Source of the DNA: Physocladia obscura
Taxonomy: Eukaryota; Chytridiomycota; Chytridiomycetes; Chytridiales; Chytriomycetaceae
Direction of reading: 5' to 3'
Length of the DNA: 20,989 nucleotides
Assembly (NCBI GenBank): GCA_027596945.1
Contig: JADGJH010000327.1
Span: 1-20,989, forward strand
Shown: in pieces, positions 1 to 10,986 of the stretch
Layout: every line of letters begins with the position of its first letter
Position numbering within the stretch: position 1 is the first letter of the stretch
Made by a program: the position numbers and the translations under genes
The notes under the pieces: generated by a model
Told to the model about the DNA's origin: nothing
The model's database searches: none
The model's input: only the letters and a program-made list of their open reading frames with translations

Positions 1-39
1 TATAAATTTTTCATTTTTATTTTATATTTTTTTTTTTAG

Positions 40-223
40 CCAATTATTGTGGATTTCATTTGCAGAATACCACGCGGCGCTTTCTATTGCTGTGGCAAAA
101 TCATCCACTTTGTTTTCAAGTTCACGTCCACATAAAAAAATGAACAATAAATACAAAGACAAGACAAAGCATAATTCACCAACATCTATTCAGGAAAAAA
201 TAATTGGGAAAAATAAAAAATAA
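40..223 (+). CDS. Possible terminal exon of an unrecognised gene (partial)
   Basis: A T-rich tract ending in TTTAG (acceptor AG at 38-39) is followed by an open frame that runs to TAA at 221-223. The first half is much richer in GC than its surroundings and reads like protein (LLWISFAEYHAALSIAVAKS); the end is a lysine-rich tail. The stop lies about 20 bp before the stop codon of the minus-strand transporter, so the two genes would be convergent. I do not recognise the family. The opposite strand is also open over positions 10-135, so strand choice is uncertain. The rest of the gene would lie upstream of the window. Confidence 0.33.
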
Positions 224-243
224 AAAAGACGAATAAAAACGGA

Positions 244-2249
244 CTATTCCCCAATAACAACTTCAGCACTTTTAGCTCCCATTTCAAACTGGTGCACAAA
301 CCATGAAAGAATAAATATGACGATGGGATATGGAAGCAAACTGAGATATGAAATTTTAAAGCTATCGGTGAAGCCATTTATAAGCTCGTCCGTCGCTTTT
401 GCTAGAGTAGAATTGTAGATTGCCGCTGCTGCCGTATTATTTGGGTAATATGCTGCACTATTTTCCAACAATGCCAAAATTGACAGAGTATTTGTAGGAT
501 CCACAGAGATTCCCGAGTCAATAAACTTGGAAATAAAATACTGTAAATCTGTATCCCCAGCTTGGTCGCTTACAATAATGTTATTTGCAATTGTTCCCGT
601 AATTGCAATTCCAATTGCTCTGCCAAGAGTATTGCATGTTTGCGTAACTCCCGTAGCGATTGCGATCAATTCGTGAGGAACAGAACATTGAAGAGCCAAT
701 GTGTTTATCTGGATGAGAGCTCCAACACCGAGTCCGAATACAAAGAGAGAGATAATTCTGACTACAATAGAAGTGCTTCCGTCAAACAAAGAAATAAGAA
801 CGATCCCCACAGCCATAATAATAGGACCGAAGCGAAGAAACTGGACATACTTCCCTACATGACCGCTTTTTAATTAAAATTGAATAAACAACAAAACAAC
901 GCACTACAAACCTGTTTTCGAAGCAATTATACCGCTTACAACAGATAAAACGACAAGTCCAAAAACTGCAGGAATAATTGCGACTCCTCCATTAGTTGCC
1001 GAATCACCATAAACTACCTGGAAGAACAAGCTTATGTAGTAAATTCCAGCCAGAAATCCAGCACCTAGCACCAAAGAAATGATCAAAAGCAATGGAACAC
1101 TTGGATTGACAAAAATTCTTGCAGAAACAATTGGGTCGTTGGCTACTTTGAGCTCAATGTAAACAAACAAAGCAAATAGTACTGCTGACCCGACAAACAT
1201 GCCAATAGTTTGGCCAGAATTCCAATTCCAACTCGATCCACCAAGTTGAAGAGGTGTCAAGAAGCAAACAATTGCAGCTAGTAAAAGTGCAGCACCAATG
1301 AAATCGATGCGATTGATTTTTTCGCGAATTGACCCTTCCACCGGCGGAAACTTCAGGAATACAATAACAGTAGCGAGTGTGATAGCACCCAAAGGTAAAT
1401 TGATGTAAAAGCACCATCTAATGTACCGATTTAGGTTTTTTCCGTCTTGAATTTTAATTTATTCCTACCTCCATAATCCGTGGTCAGAAAGGGCTCCGCC
1501 AATCAATGGTCCGATAACGGATGACAGACCAGTAGATGCTCCAATAATTCCGGTATATGTACCTGGTAACAAATATATTTTATATCATACTTGCACATAC
1601 ATTGATTGATCAAAATAAATAAAAAAGCAAACCTCGGTCTCTCAAAGAAACAATATCCGAAATAATAATAAGTACCAGAGAAAATATGCCACCACCACCA
1701 ATACCAGCTACCGCCCTGCCGATAATAAGCATCGTCATACTATTTGATATTCCACAAATGAAAGAACCCAGTTCGAAAATGAAGATTGCCGACACAAAAA
1801 CCCATTTTCGTCCAAAAATATCGGCAAACTTGCCATACAGAGTACTCAACGGGGCAGCAGTAAGTAAAAAAGCGCTTCCAATCCAAGAAATAAGTTCCTA
1901 GGTTATAGCAAAGTGAATTTAGCAATAATTCGGACGACAAAATGACAGAAAAAAAAACCTGTTGCCCAAGATCATCAACAATTGCTCTCAAAGCTGTTGC
2001 AACAATCGTTTGATCCAATCCAAACAATAAAATTGCCAACAGTAAACCAATATAGACGAGAATAAATTCAGTGCGGCTGAGAGGCACTTTGACGGTATCG
2101 ACGTTAGGCGATGGTGGTTTTGGAACTGTTTCAATGTTTGGTGTTATTGCAATGGCGAATTCGCTTTGTGCTTCTGTTTTTGATGGAATTTGTTCCAGTT
2201 CAATGTCTTTTTCCATGATGTTTGTCATTACAGCTTCTTTCTTCTGCAT
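244..2249 (-). CDS. Major facilitator transporter, DHA2 (14-TM drug:H+ antiporter) family, copy 1
   Basis: Five exons on the minus strand: 2249-1959, 1897-1633, 1562-1469, 1417-912 and 854-244. They give about 588 aa, the usual size for this family. Every intron is GT-AG and the frame is kept throughout. The N-terminus is hydrophilic. Then come the first helix with [10 protein letters not shown], motif A as [13 protein letters not shown] after helix 2, a glycine-rich segment ([11 protein letters not shown]), and motif C with the following [10 protein letters not shown] typical of DHA2 pumps. Many hydrophobic helices follow. Such proteins export drugs, toxins or metabolites by proton antiport at the plasma or vacuolar membrane; the substrate here cannot be read. 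The start is uncertain: ATGs at 2249, 2228 and 2216 are all in frame, and 2216 has the best context. The next gene upstream is a close paralogue. Confidence 0.9.
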
Positions 2250-2424
2250 GTGCACATACTTGGTGATATATACAATTTCAGATTTTGTCACGGAAATTTT
2301 TTTTGACTAATGTGACAAATTATTTAAATAGAAAAAAAAAAGAAAAAGAACGAAGAAATCAAATGAAAAACCGAAACGGTTTATTGTATAACGGCCATTC
2401 AGTTTTCGAAAATATGAAATCATA

Positions 2425-4429
2425 TTATTTTGAAGATGGGCCAAGATCGAAGTGCTGCACAAACCACGAAAGCAAAAAAATGGCAATTGGATATGGAAGT
2501 AAGCTCAAGTATGCGATTTTGAAACCGTTATTAAATCCTCCAATCAGCTCTTCGGTGGCATTTGCAAGTGTTGCATTGTAAATCTCGGCTGCAATCGTGT
2601 TGTTAGGATAATACGCCGCACTCTGTTGCAATATCTCCAAGATTGCAAGAGTATTTGTTGGATCCACCGAAACTCCCTCTGCAGCAAACTTGGAGATGAA
2701 GTATTGCAATTCTTTTGCTCCAGCTTGATTGCCAATGAGAACATTGTTAGAAATTGTCCCCGTGATTGCAACTCCAATTGCTCTGCCAAGAGTATTGCAT
2801 GTCTGAATGGCTCCGGTGGCAATTGCAATTAATTCACGCGGAACAGAATTTTGAAGAGCCAAATTGATCATCTGGAGAAGAGATCCAACACCGAAACCAA
2901 ATACAAAAAGAGAAATAATTCGGACAGCTACGGAAGTGTTTTTATCAAATACCGAAAGAAGAGCGATTCCAATTGCCATCACCACTGGTCCAATTCGAAG
3001 AAAGATGACATACTTTCCTAAATTACATCTTTAACATAAAAATAAAAGATAGGTTGATCTACAAAAAAAATACCTGTTTTTGATGCGATAATACCACTTG
3101 AAAATGACACAAGGATAATGCCAAAAAGTGCTGGAACAATCGCAAGACCTCCTTGAGTCGCTGTTTCGTCGAAAACAATTTGAAAGAACAAACTGATATA
3201 GTAAATTCCAGCCAAAAATCCAGCGCCAAACATCATCGAAATTACCAAAAGCAGCGGAACACTTCGATTGATGAAAATTTTTGCAGGGATAATCGGTTCA
3301 TTGGCAATTTTGAGTTCGACAAAGATAAATAAAGCAAGGAAGATGGCGGATCCAACCAACATGCCAATAGTTTGGCCGGAATTCCATGCCCAAATAGATC
3401 CGCCGAGTTGAAGAGGTGTCAAGAAGCAGATAACCGCTGACATTAAAAGAGCAGCGCCAATGAAATCGATGCGGTTAATCTTTTCGCGCATTGATCCTTG
3501 TACTGACGGAAATTTTAAGAATAAAATAACTACAATGATTGTAATAGCACCGAAAGGTAAGTTGATATAGAAACACCATCTAGTTCGGGACAATGAGCTT
3601 TTTTCAAACAAAACTTAGAAGTAATAATGAAAAGGTGTACCTCCACAATCCACGGTCAGAAAGTCCACCCCCAATCAGTGGCCCAACTACAGATGCAAGA
3701 CCGGTGATAGCCCCAAAAGGCCCAGTATATTTACCTTCATTTTTTTTTAATTTAATTTAAATGATATGTAAAGAGTAAGGATGGCAAAGAAACCTCGGTC
3801 TCGCAAAGAAACAATATCTGAAATAATGATAAGCACAAGCGCAAATACACCACCACCACCAACACCAGCTATAGCACGCCCAGCGATAAGAATTGGCATA
3901 CTTGTTGCAGACCCACAAATAAGAGAACCCAGTTCGAAAATCCCAATTGCAGAGACGAAAACCCATTTTCTGCCAAAAATATCAGCTAGCTTGCCGTACA
4001 AAGTGCTAAACGGCGCGGCAGTGAGTAAAAATGCGCTTCCAATCCAAGAAATCAAATCCTGTAATAAAATAAAATATATATAAAAATATAAAAAAACGAA
4101 GAAAAAGAAAAAGGTTTGTTATTCAAATGGGGGGAAATTCTTACTTCTTGCCCAAGATCTTGGACAATGACTCTTAATGCCGTTGTTACGATCGTTTGAT
4201 CCAACGCAAACAGTAAAATTGCGAGCAATAAACCGACGTAGACGAGTGCGAATTCGATCCGATTAAGAGGAACTTTGACTCCGGTTTTGTTGTCAGGCTC
4301 AGGAGGTTTGATTGCTGCTGCCTCGGTAGTGTTCGGAGATGTATTGGGAGTGTCCGGTACCGCATCAGTCGAAAATTCGTTGGGTACAGCAGCGCTTTTG
4401 GGAGTTTGCATTTCTAGATCTTCGGTCAT
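2425..4429 (-). CDS. Major facilitator transporter, DHA2 (14-TM drug:H+ antiporter) family, copy 2
   Basis: Five exons on the minus strand: 4429-4145, 4058-3794, 3734-3641, 3579-3074 and 3017-2425, giving about 580 aa. The start MTEDLEMQ is the first in-frame ATG. The protein carries LDQTIVTTAL in helix 1, motif A as [13 protein letters not shown], the glycine run GRAIAGVGGGG, and motif C followed by [15 protein letters not shown] polar tail ends a few residues after the last helix (SLLPYPIAIFLLSWFV). It is a proton-coupled multidrug or metabolite exporter by family; no substrate is indicated. Exons 2, 3 and 4 (265, 94 and 506 nt) match the lengths and phases of the neighbouring paralogue exactly. 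The intergenic gap between the two is only about 175 bp, so the downstream copy must have a compact promoter. Confidence 0.92.
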
Positions 4430-4742
4430 TTTTTGATTTTTTTTCTGTTTGTTTCTCTATTTTTTCTGTTTATATTCTTTCAAGTTTTTTGTCACATCAA
4501 AACAAACAAAAAATTTTCATTTTGTCACTGGTACAACGAATAGGGGTGCACTCTTAAAATTTGAATATTTTAAAAAGTGGACAAGTGAAAAAGCAGATGA
4601 AAAAATGATAAATTTTATAACCAAAAAATTGGCCTATAATGAATGAAGATGGGTGCAGATAATTCCTAACGATACGCCGTTTCAGCGTTCTTGCAGCAAA
4701 ATGGAAAATTTCCCTAATTTTGCTTCCAAACACCAAATATGC

Positions 4743-4970
4743 CATTGGAAAGATTTTGCAAAAAGGAATTCCTTGTGAGAATTCACTGTGAGACCACATG
4801 AAGTTCTTAGAATTCCTCTTAATGAAACAAAATCCTTATCAGAAATCCTTATAAAGTACTTCTTCATTTAAGCATTGGGTATTTGTTTTGTCAAAGTTTG
4901 TTTTAAGGAATTTCCTGTGGTCCCACAGTGAATTCTCACAAGGAATTCTTTTTTGCAAAATCTCTCTATT
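4743..4970. mobile_element. MITE-like element, copy 1 (about 228 bp, long TIRs)
   Basis: The left end from 4751 (AGATTTTGCAAAAAGGAATT and on to about 4800) is repeated inverted at 4964-4915. About 50 bp pair with three mismatches. The core of about 115 bp has no credible ORF. A second copy lies at 10654-10890 in the opposite orientation and shares the core with few differences. Long terminal inverted repeats, short length, no coding capacity and a dispersed second copy indicate a non-autonomous DNA transposon. The exact ends and the target-site duplication are not clear; similarity between the copies extends just past the inverted repeats (CATTGGA on one side, CTCTCTATT on the other). It lies in the gap between the transporter and Opi1-family genes. 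Confidence 0.8.
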
Positions 4971-5029
4971 ACTAAATCTTATTGCAAATAAAGAAAAGTG
5001 TTTAATACGAGCAACAACAAGACTGCAAG

Positions 5030-5190
5030 AAAACTGCAAGAAAACTGCAAAAAAAAAAAAAAGAAAGCAAGTAAAGGAAAAAAAAACCAAAAGGGGATCA
5101 TTAAACAAAGGAAAAAAAAAAAGTATATAAATTCCTGCAAAAAAAAAAAAAATTTATAATCCATCTCATCTCTTATTTTTGCAACCCTAA
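5030..5190. other. A-rich 3' flank of the Opi1-family gene
   Basis: This stretch has several runs of 9 to 14 A and no open frame of note. On the minus strand it is the T-rich region directly after the Opi1-family stop codon and probably holds 3' untranslated and termination sequence. A tandem pair of the unit AGAAAACTGCA lies at about 5026-5050. Confidence 0.4.
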
Positions 5191-5191
5191 C

Positions 5192-8100
5192 TTAGTCCAA
5201 ATCCATCTGCTGCGCAACCTGCTGCTGCTGCTGCTGTACAAATTGTTGTGGCTGCGACTGCGGCTGTCCACCGCCGCTAATCTTCAAACTTTGTATACTA
5301 GGCAACGTAACATCATCATCAACAGTCCGTCCCAACACCGCTTCAGCTCCTATCACTGTTTGCGCAAACACATTCATCACATTTTTAAGCATCGCTGACG
5401 ACTCGGCCGCCAGCGTTAACACACGTTGCGCTTCCGTTGGAAGCGGGGAGGTCGCTGTCGCCACATCGGTGCTGCCAGTTTCGGCTGCTGCTGCTGCTGT
5501 CGCCGTCGGTGTAGACTTTGACAGCGGTGTTGTAGGCATTGTTGATACCGGTTGTAGTTGCTGCGACTTTCCTGTGACAGGCCCGTTGTTTGGTGTGGCG
5601 ACAACCGACGAGGACGCTGATGATCCAGTGGACGTAACATCATTCGCAAGCGACGACCATCGGTTCGGCAACCGTAGAATAAATTCGCGCACTCGTCGTC
5701 GCGCCGGCGGCGGCAGTCTTGAACTGGCGTGCTTCACCAGCATTTCAACAACAAGTTTCAGAGTTCCGACTACTTCACGTGTGACTGATGATATCGCGGA
5801 ATTCAAATCATTGTTTGCTTGTTGTTCAGCAGTGTTGCTTTCTGATGGATTACTGTTTCCTCGTGATGCTGAAGCAGAAGAACTGTTTGATCGTGATGCA
5901 TTATTATCGATTGATTTTTGAAAGTTTTGTAGATATGAGGCCAAATAACGACGAAGAATGTCAACTTGGCCTTCGATATTTTTTGCAGCCTCCTATAAAA
6001 CAAATGTTTGATTTAAATATTGGAAACAAAAAATTTGATCAATGTCTGTTCAACACACCTGCAATATCTTCAAACACCACTTTAGAGCTCTCACAGCATC
6101 CTCGCTAATAACAATTGCTCCAAGATTTGACTGAACCCCTTGCACAACAGACTTCCACATCCCACGTGGCTTCCGTGCAATAATCGGCGCAGTAGAAGAC
6201 GACGACGATAACGGCCCCCCCATCGTCAAAGACCCGTCATTTACAGCCGCCGAAGCTGCTGCTATTGCTGCCGCAGCAGCCGCACCTGCCGTAATGGGTC
6301 CAGAATAATCCGAAGGCGCCAAAACCGTCGCCGCTGCGATACTCTGCAGATGCATTTGATCATATGTCAAGAATACGTTTGACATTGACGATACGGATTC
6401 GTATCCCACTGTCGACACGGACCCGCCCGACGAGCTGATTGTTGATGTTTCGGACGAGAGACTACTTGATCGATGACGTCGGAATTGGAAGAAGGGTTGT
6501 TGTTGATGTTGCTGTTCCATAATTTGGATATCAGGCATCAAGTCTTTCGTCATTGGCGGCAGCGATTGATGAAACGCCGGTTGTACTACTGCTGTTGGCA
6601 ATGGTGGTGGTGTTTCGTGAAGAAAATGTTTAGACATGCTGGGAATAGACGTGATCACATTGCTATTGCTGTATTCAGGAAGACCAGAGTCATTGAGTCT
6701 TGAAGAAGCAGTTGTTGGACGGGATATATCGGACTGGCCGTCGTCCATGACGTCACCCATAGAATTAGAGTGCAGGTTTGACTCCATTATTGATTCTTTA
6801 ACATTTACTATAGAGTCAGATCCAGAATTTGCAGAAAATGCTGCTGCTGGAGGATTGCTGATCATATTTGGAAAATTCCGTTCTAACTGAGTATATTTTT
6901 ATTTTATTTTGCTAAATATTAGTCATAGTTACGATTGTTGAAGTCTAAAATTTTACTCACTTTATCAAGCTGATTGCAAGCAAATCGATCGAGAGGTGCC
7001 AACGCAGGTTCCAGTGTATTCAACACGGCTTTTGTACTATTCTCCATTGTTTCCATTGACGACTGATTGCACTTTTATTAGTACTAGAAATGTAAACCTT
7101 CTTTTTCTATTATCTTTCACTCGTTGAATTTTTGTTTCTGTTTTCATACGCACTAACACGCTTAACTCAATTTTTAGGTTTTCTACGCAATTACCTTAAC
7201 AACAAAGCTGGCATTTTTAGTAGCTTCATAGGCAGAAGAAAATGTCGACAGACTACTGTGAATCAGGGGAATGGCAGAAAACCGTTCGATAAAATGATGA
7301 ATGTGACTGTTATTACTGCTGATGGCTGCAGTGTTGCTAATACTGGTGGGTACGCTGGAAGTAGTGGTGGGAGCGACCGTTTGCGACGGCCAGTGATGTT
7401 GATACTGGGTGTGACTGTACGCATGAGGCAAAGGTAATTGTGTAGTAGTTGGAGATTGATGGACTATATTTTTTTGAACAGAGAAAAATTTAGATTGAAA
7501 ATTTTCCATGGATTTTGATTGGAGAGGAAGAAAAGGATATTTGCACATGGTCACTTGGATAGATTACCTGTTGTGGCGGCAAGAGCGTGCAACGCTTCAG
7601 CAGCTATGCGTTCGTCGGCATTAAGAGAAGCCGGGGGCGAGTTTGATGTTGTTTGTTTGAAAACTGACTCGTTCAAGTCGACAAAGGAGTTGACGCGGCG
7701 CTTGGAGTCGAGATAAATAATGGTGGAAGGCGGGTGTGCAAGTACTTGGTCATCGACATTGACATTAGTGGCGCTAGTGTCTGCGTCCGAGTCGCGATCT
7801 TGGTCGTGATTGTAGTCTTGGTTGTAGTTTTGATTGTAATGTTGATTGTAGTTTTGGTACTGATAATTGTCGTTTTCACTTTCGGCGTCGTAGTTGTTAG
7901 CAATAGAAAAATAGCGTTTCTTTGAGGTTGGCGGATACGCAAAAGTGTCATCAGTTGACGTTATCGATGCTTTAGCAGTTGATAGTATTGTTGCTGGGTT
8001 AGCCAGAGCGGCAGCGTGGTGAAAGAGGGCCGTCAGATGCGGGAGACCGCGCTCGCCTTCTCTTTCTGCGTCTCTTTCCGTATCGTTTTCCGCATCTCTT

Positions 8101-8333
8101 TCCCTTCTTTCCCCTTCTCTTTCGCCGTCTCCCTCGCCAGTTACACCCACTACTCTGCCGTCAATACTGTGGCGCCGCCGAAACTGTTTGGGCGAAGCAA
8201 ACTTAAGCGTATGGGCTCCCGACACTCCAGCCACGTCTGTCACCCCCGATGTCCCCTGAACCTGGACTCCCGATCCCAATCCAGATACCGATACCGATAC
8301 CGATACGTCGCCTGCTGTTTGAATGGCCTCCAT
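5192..8333 (-). CDS. OPI1: Opi1 / CCG-8 family transcriptional regulator
   Basis: Five exons (8333-7568, 7463-7195, 7062-6961, 6886-6059 and 5992-5192) give about 921 aa with the frame kept throughout. The intron before exon 3 holds TACTAAT just upstream of its acceptor. Known members repress phospholipid biosynthesis genes from the ER/nuclear membrane. C-terminal family marks are SEDAVRALKWCLKILQEAAK (residues about 638-658) and LPPPARRRVREFILRLPNRW (about 745-765). A helical part (about 315-385: SAYEATKNASFVVK, then ALAPLDRFACNQLDKLE) resembles the conserved N-terminal block of the family and also perilipin helices. Residues 1-255 are low complexity: a GATACC hexamer array coding VSVSVSVS, an ERE/ERD-rich run and YNQNYNQ repeats. 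The C-terminus is glutamine rich. The start ATG at 8333 has a good context; the frame stays open upstream for about 22 codons (LTKLEYLHLRRI) without ATG, so an upstream first exon is possible. Yeast Opi1 has 404 aa; this protein is longer because of the linkers. Confidence 0.82.
8284..8306. repeat. GATACC hexamer microsatellite inside the Opi1-family exon 1
   Basis: Three full GATACC units and a partial fourth lie in frame and encode alternating Val-Ser on the minus strand near the N-terminus. Copy number changes would add or remove dipeptides without breaking the frame. Confidence 0.85.
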
Positions 8334-8549
8334 AATCCGACGTAAATGTAAATATTCCAGTTTCGTCAAAGAATCCAGTTTTCTCGTCTGGTTGTCTTAA
8401 TGTCTGGGCGGATGGGTCGTTGGCACAAACGTCTGACTCAACTCCTGATTAAATCTTTGATTCCAATAATCTCCTTTTTTTCCGTTCCCCAATTTTTGTT
8501 TTTCGTCTTCTACTCATGGGTCAAAAAACAGTGCAATGTATTGGGTGGA

Positions 8550-8555
8550 CACGTG
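8550..8555. promoter_or_regulatory. CACGTG E-box upstream of the Opi1-family gene
   Basis: A perfect palindromic CACGTG lies about 217 bp upstream of the chosen ATG, inside a GC-richer patch (8540-8595) that holds no convincing exon. bHLH factors bind this hexamer, and in yeast the Opi1 pathway works through bHLH activators (Ino2/Ino4). A link is only a guess, since a 6-bp site can occur by chance. Confidence 0.25.
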
Positions 8556-8639
8556 GGGGATGCTTTCTTCGTGCCGTTTCGTCTTTATCCACGCGGTTTT
8601 AAAATAATTGACAATTAGGAGAAAGAAATAACGTTAAAT

Positions 8640-10653
8640 TAAATTGTTTTGTGGCGTAACATATTGTGAAGCAAATGATATATTTCTATTCGCAATTCCC
8701 ACCCATATTAATTATATTTTATTTTCAAAATTTGGTTGCAAACAGTCCTTAACCTGTTTTCTAAGCCTTCTCAAAATGTATTATTTCATATATTTGCAAG
8801 CGGCTTTCATTTGAATACTGTTGAAGTTCCTCTTTCTTAATGATCTAGTTTTTCTTTTACCCCTCTGATGAGGAATCATTGCCTGGTTAATTGCTGCAGA
8901 TCTTCTTCAATTGGCTTGACGCACAAATGCATCATCGACTGTACTCAATATGCCAACAACACTAAGTCAATATAAAAACCTAGACTGCAGTTTTTTCGTT
9001 TTTCTTATTTTTTTTATTTTATTTTTATTTTTTTACTTCTCTGGTTTTTTTAGAATTTTTTTCGCTGATTTGACAGTGAGGGGTAGTTTTCTATTGTGTT
9101 TTTATATTTCAAAGCACATTTCAAAAAAATTCACACATTTCTGAAAAATATAGATACTTCTAACAGCCTATGAATGACTGTTGGTGCCACCAACAAATCC
9201 TGTGTGCAATTAGCACTGTTGTTCAAGCTGGAAGATTCAACAGATTGCTTGAAAGTGAAAAGGTTTAGAGATGTAACAGACTGGAAGCCTTTATTTTGAG
9301 AATAGTTTTTTAAACAAAAGAAAAACATGCAACTAATATAATTTGTCAAATTCCAATTTTAAAATCAGAATTCCGTCTAAATATTTTTTATATTTGAATT
9401 GACACTTTTCCACCGGACAATCTGATGCCATTCTAAAAGTTAGTCGTCTTTGAATAAATCTTCTGAATAACAGCTCAAGCATTTTATCAATAATTTTTTT
9501 TGCACATTCGTGTGTTGCATCCAGCACCTGCAGATTGACTTCAAGCGGTTTTTTGAGCACATTAATTTAACCAAAATTATTTTTGAGTACGTTAATTTAA
9601 TTTTGGCTAAAGACCTATTGTTTATTTTCTAATAATAGAACTTTTAAAAAAAATGCTCAAATTTGTGTCTCATTTAAACCACTCCCAATAATACTAAATT
9701 TCTTTCTTGTTTGAATTCGTGAGACAAAATTGAAACATTAAATTTCTCCATTCTTAAAAATAAATAGAAATCCATTCAAACAAATTTTCTGTTTTTAGAT
9801 TTATTATAAACAATATCTATCCAATTCAGCACTTTTAATTTGTGCATTTAGCTTATATATTGTATATTTATTCTCAAATAGAACAGCCCATTACTATTTG
9901 TTTTTTTTGTAGTTGTCCCATTAAAGGTATACCATTCAGCAGCAAGACAATACCAACTCAGGACACAAATAGTTGCAAGTAAAATAATTAGCTCTTCATT
10001 TCATTCATCTTAATCTTAATTGATTCTGGGATTAAGATTCTTTAAATTGGCATAGTTTTGGCAGCTATTGAAACAAGCACTAGTGTTATTGCCAGTCAAA
10101 CTCCATTTGATTCAGACAATGCAGTCACAATCTCTTCAAATACTTTTACTGTGGCTATATCAAACTCCTCTACTTAATCTGAATTATTTGAGTCAACAGG
10201 TAATAAATGGTAATGTTTGATGCCTAGTGAACAGATAATAATTTGGATAGTTCTCTTTGATATCTTTTTGCCCAGTTTTCTGCATTTCTGTGTCGTTCTT
10301 TGTAATTACAGTTCATGGAAAAACTTCAGCAAATGATTCAAAATTAAATACAGTAACTCAAGATGACAAATGCAAGTCATACATTGCCTAGTCAAGCTTT
10401 GTCAACAGTGCATTACATAATAACTGTTTATTACATCTGGTGAGTCTATTTCAATGTTTTTTAGTTTCTCAATATGTTTGACAAGATGGTGACATGGAAA
10501 ACATTGCACTTCTTCATGCAATTTGATGATTCTAGTGAATTTCTATCTTAGCAACTTTTACTGCAGGAGCTGCAAGAAGCTTCTTTTGCTTCAGAGGTTT
10601 TATTGCAGTTAAGCTTCTCAAGAAAAATTTTGTGTTCTAAAAATAAAAGTAAT
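8640..10653. other. AT-rich intergenic region between divergent genes
   Basis: About 2 kb of AT-rich DNA between the Opi1-family gene (minus) and RPC3 (plus). I see no complete gene. Two stretches look faintly coding. One is minus 9560-9333, an open frame without an ATG start (includes LDATHECAKKIIDKMLELLF). The other is plus 10063-10200, a Ser/Thr-rich frame (AIETSTSVIASQTPFDSDNA) broken by a stop at about 10174. Both may be relics. A T-rich block lies at about 8990-9060. Confidence 0.5.
9333..9560 (-). pseudogene. Coding-like relic, unrecognised
   Basis: An open frame of 75 codons that begins at GTG, not ATG. Its first half is a plausible helix with basic and hydrophobic alternation (THECAKKIIDKMLELLFRRF). 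No splice acceptor with a polypyrimidine tract is evident upstream, and the second half is lysine- and tyrosine-rich in the manner of random AT-rich sequence. I cannot assign a family. It may be a decayed exon or chance. Confidence 0.2.
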
Positions 10654-10890
10654 AATAGAGAGATTTTGCAAAATGGAATTCCTTGTGAGAATTCACTGTG
10701 AGAATTCACTGTGGGAATGAAATTCCTTAAAACAAAGTTTGACAAAACAAATACCTAATACTTAAATGAAGAAGTCCTTTATAAGGATTTCTGATAAGGG
10801 TTTTGTTTCATTAAGAGGAATGCTAAGAACTTCGTGTGGTCTCACAGTGAATTCTCACAAGGAATTCCTTTTTGCAAAATCTCTCCAATG
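10654..10890. mobile_element. MITE-like element, copy 2 (about 237 bp), inverted relative to copy 1
   Basis: Reverse-complementing this segment gives the sequence at 4743-4970 with few substitutions in the core. The ends carry the same AGATTTTGCAAAA inverted repeat. The left arm has an extra tandem copy of a 13-14 bp unit (GTGAGAATTCACT), which explains most of the length difference. It lies about 100 bp upstream of the RPC3 start codon, so it is inside or next to that promoter. Confidence 0.8.
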
Positions 10891-10986
10891 ATAAATATGA
10901 TTTGTGGTTGTCTTGAACAGAGGCCAAGTGGTGTTGGACACGTCAGTTTTCATTTCAGGAAGAAAAAAATCTGTTCAATCTGATTC

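Noticed and set aside
5469..5921. 150-codon open frame on the plus strand
   Set aside because: It is the antisense shadow of the Opi1-family last exon, whose minus-strand reading carries conserved family motifs.
8400..8618. 72-codon plus-strand ORF with ATG in the Opi1-family upstream region
   Set aside because: It is hydrophobic with no family resemblance, no supporting neighbours and lies in a probable promoter and 5' UTR.
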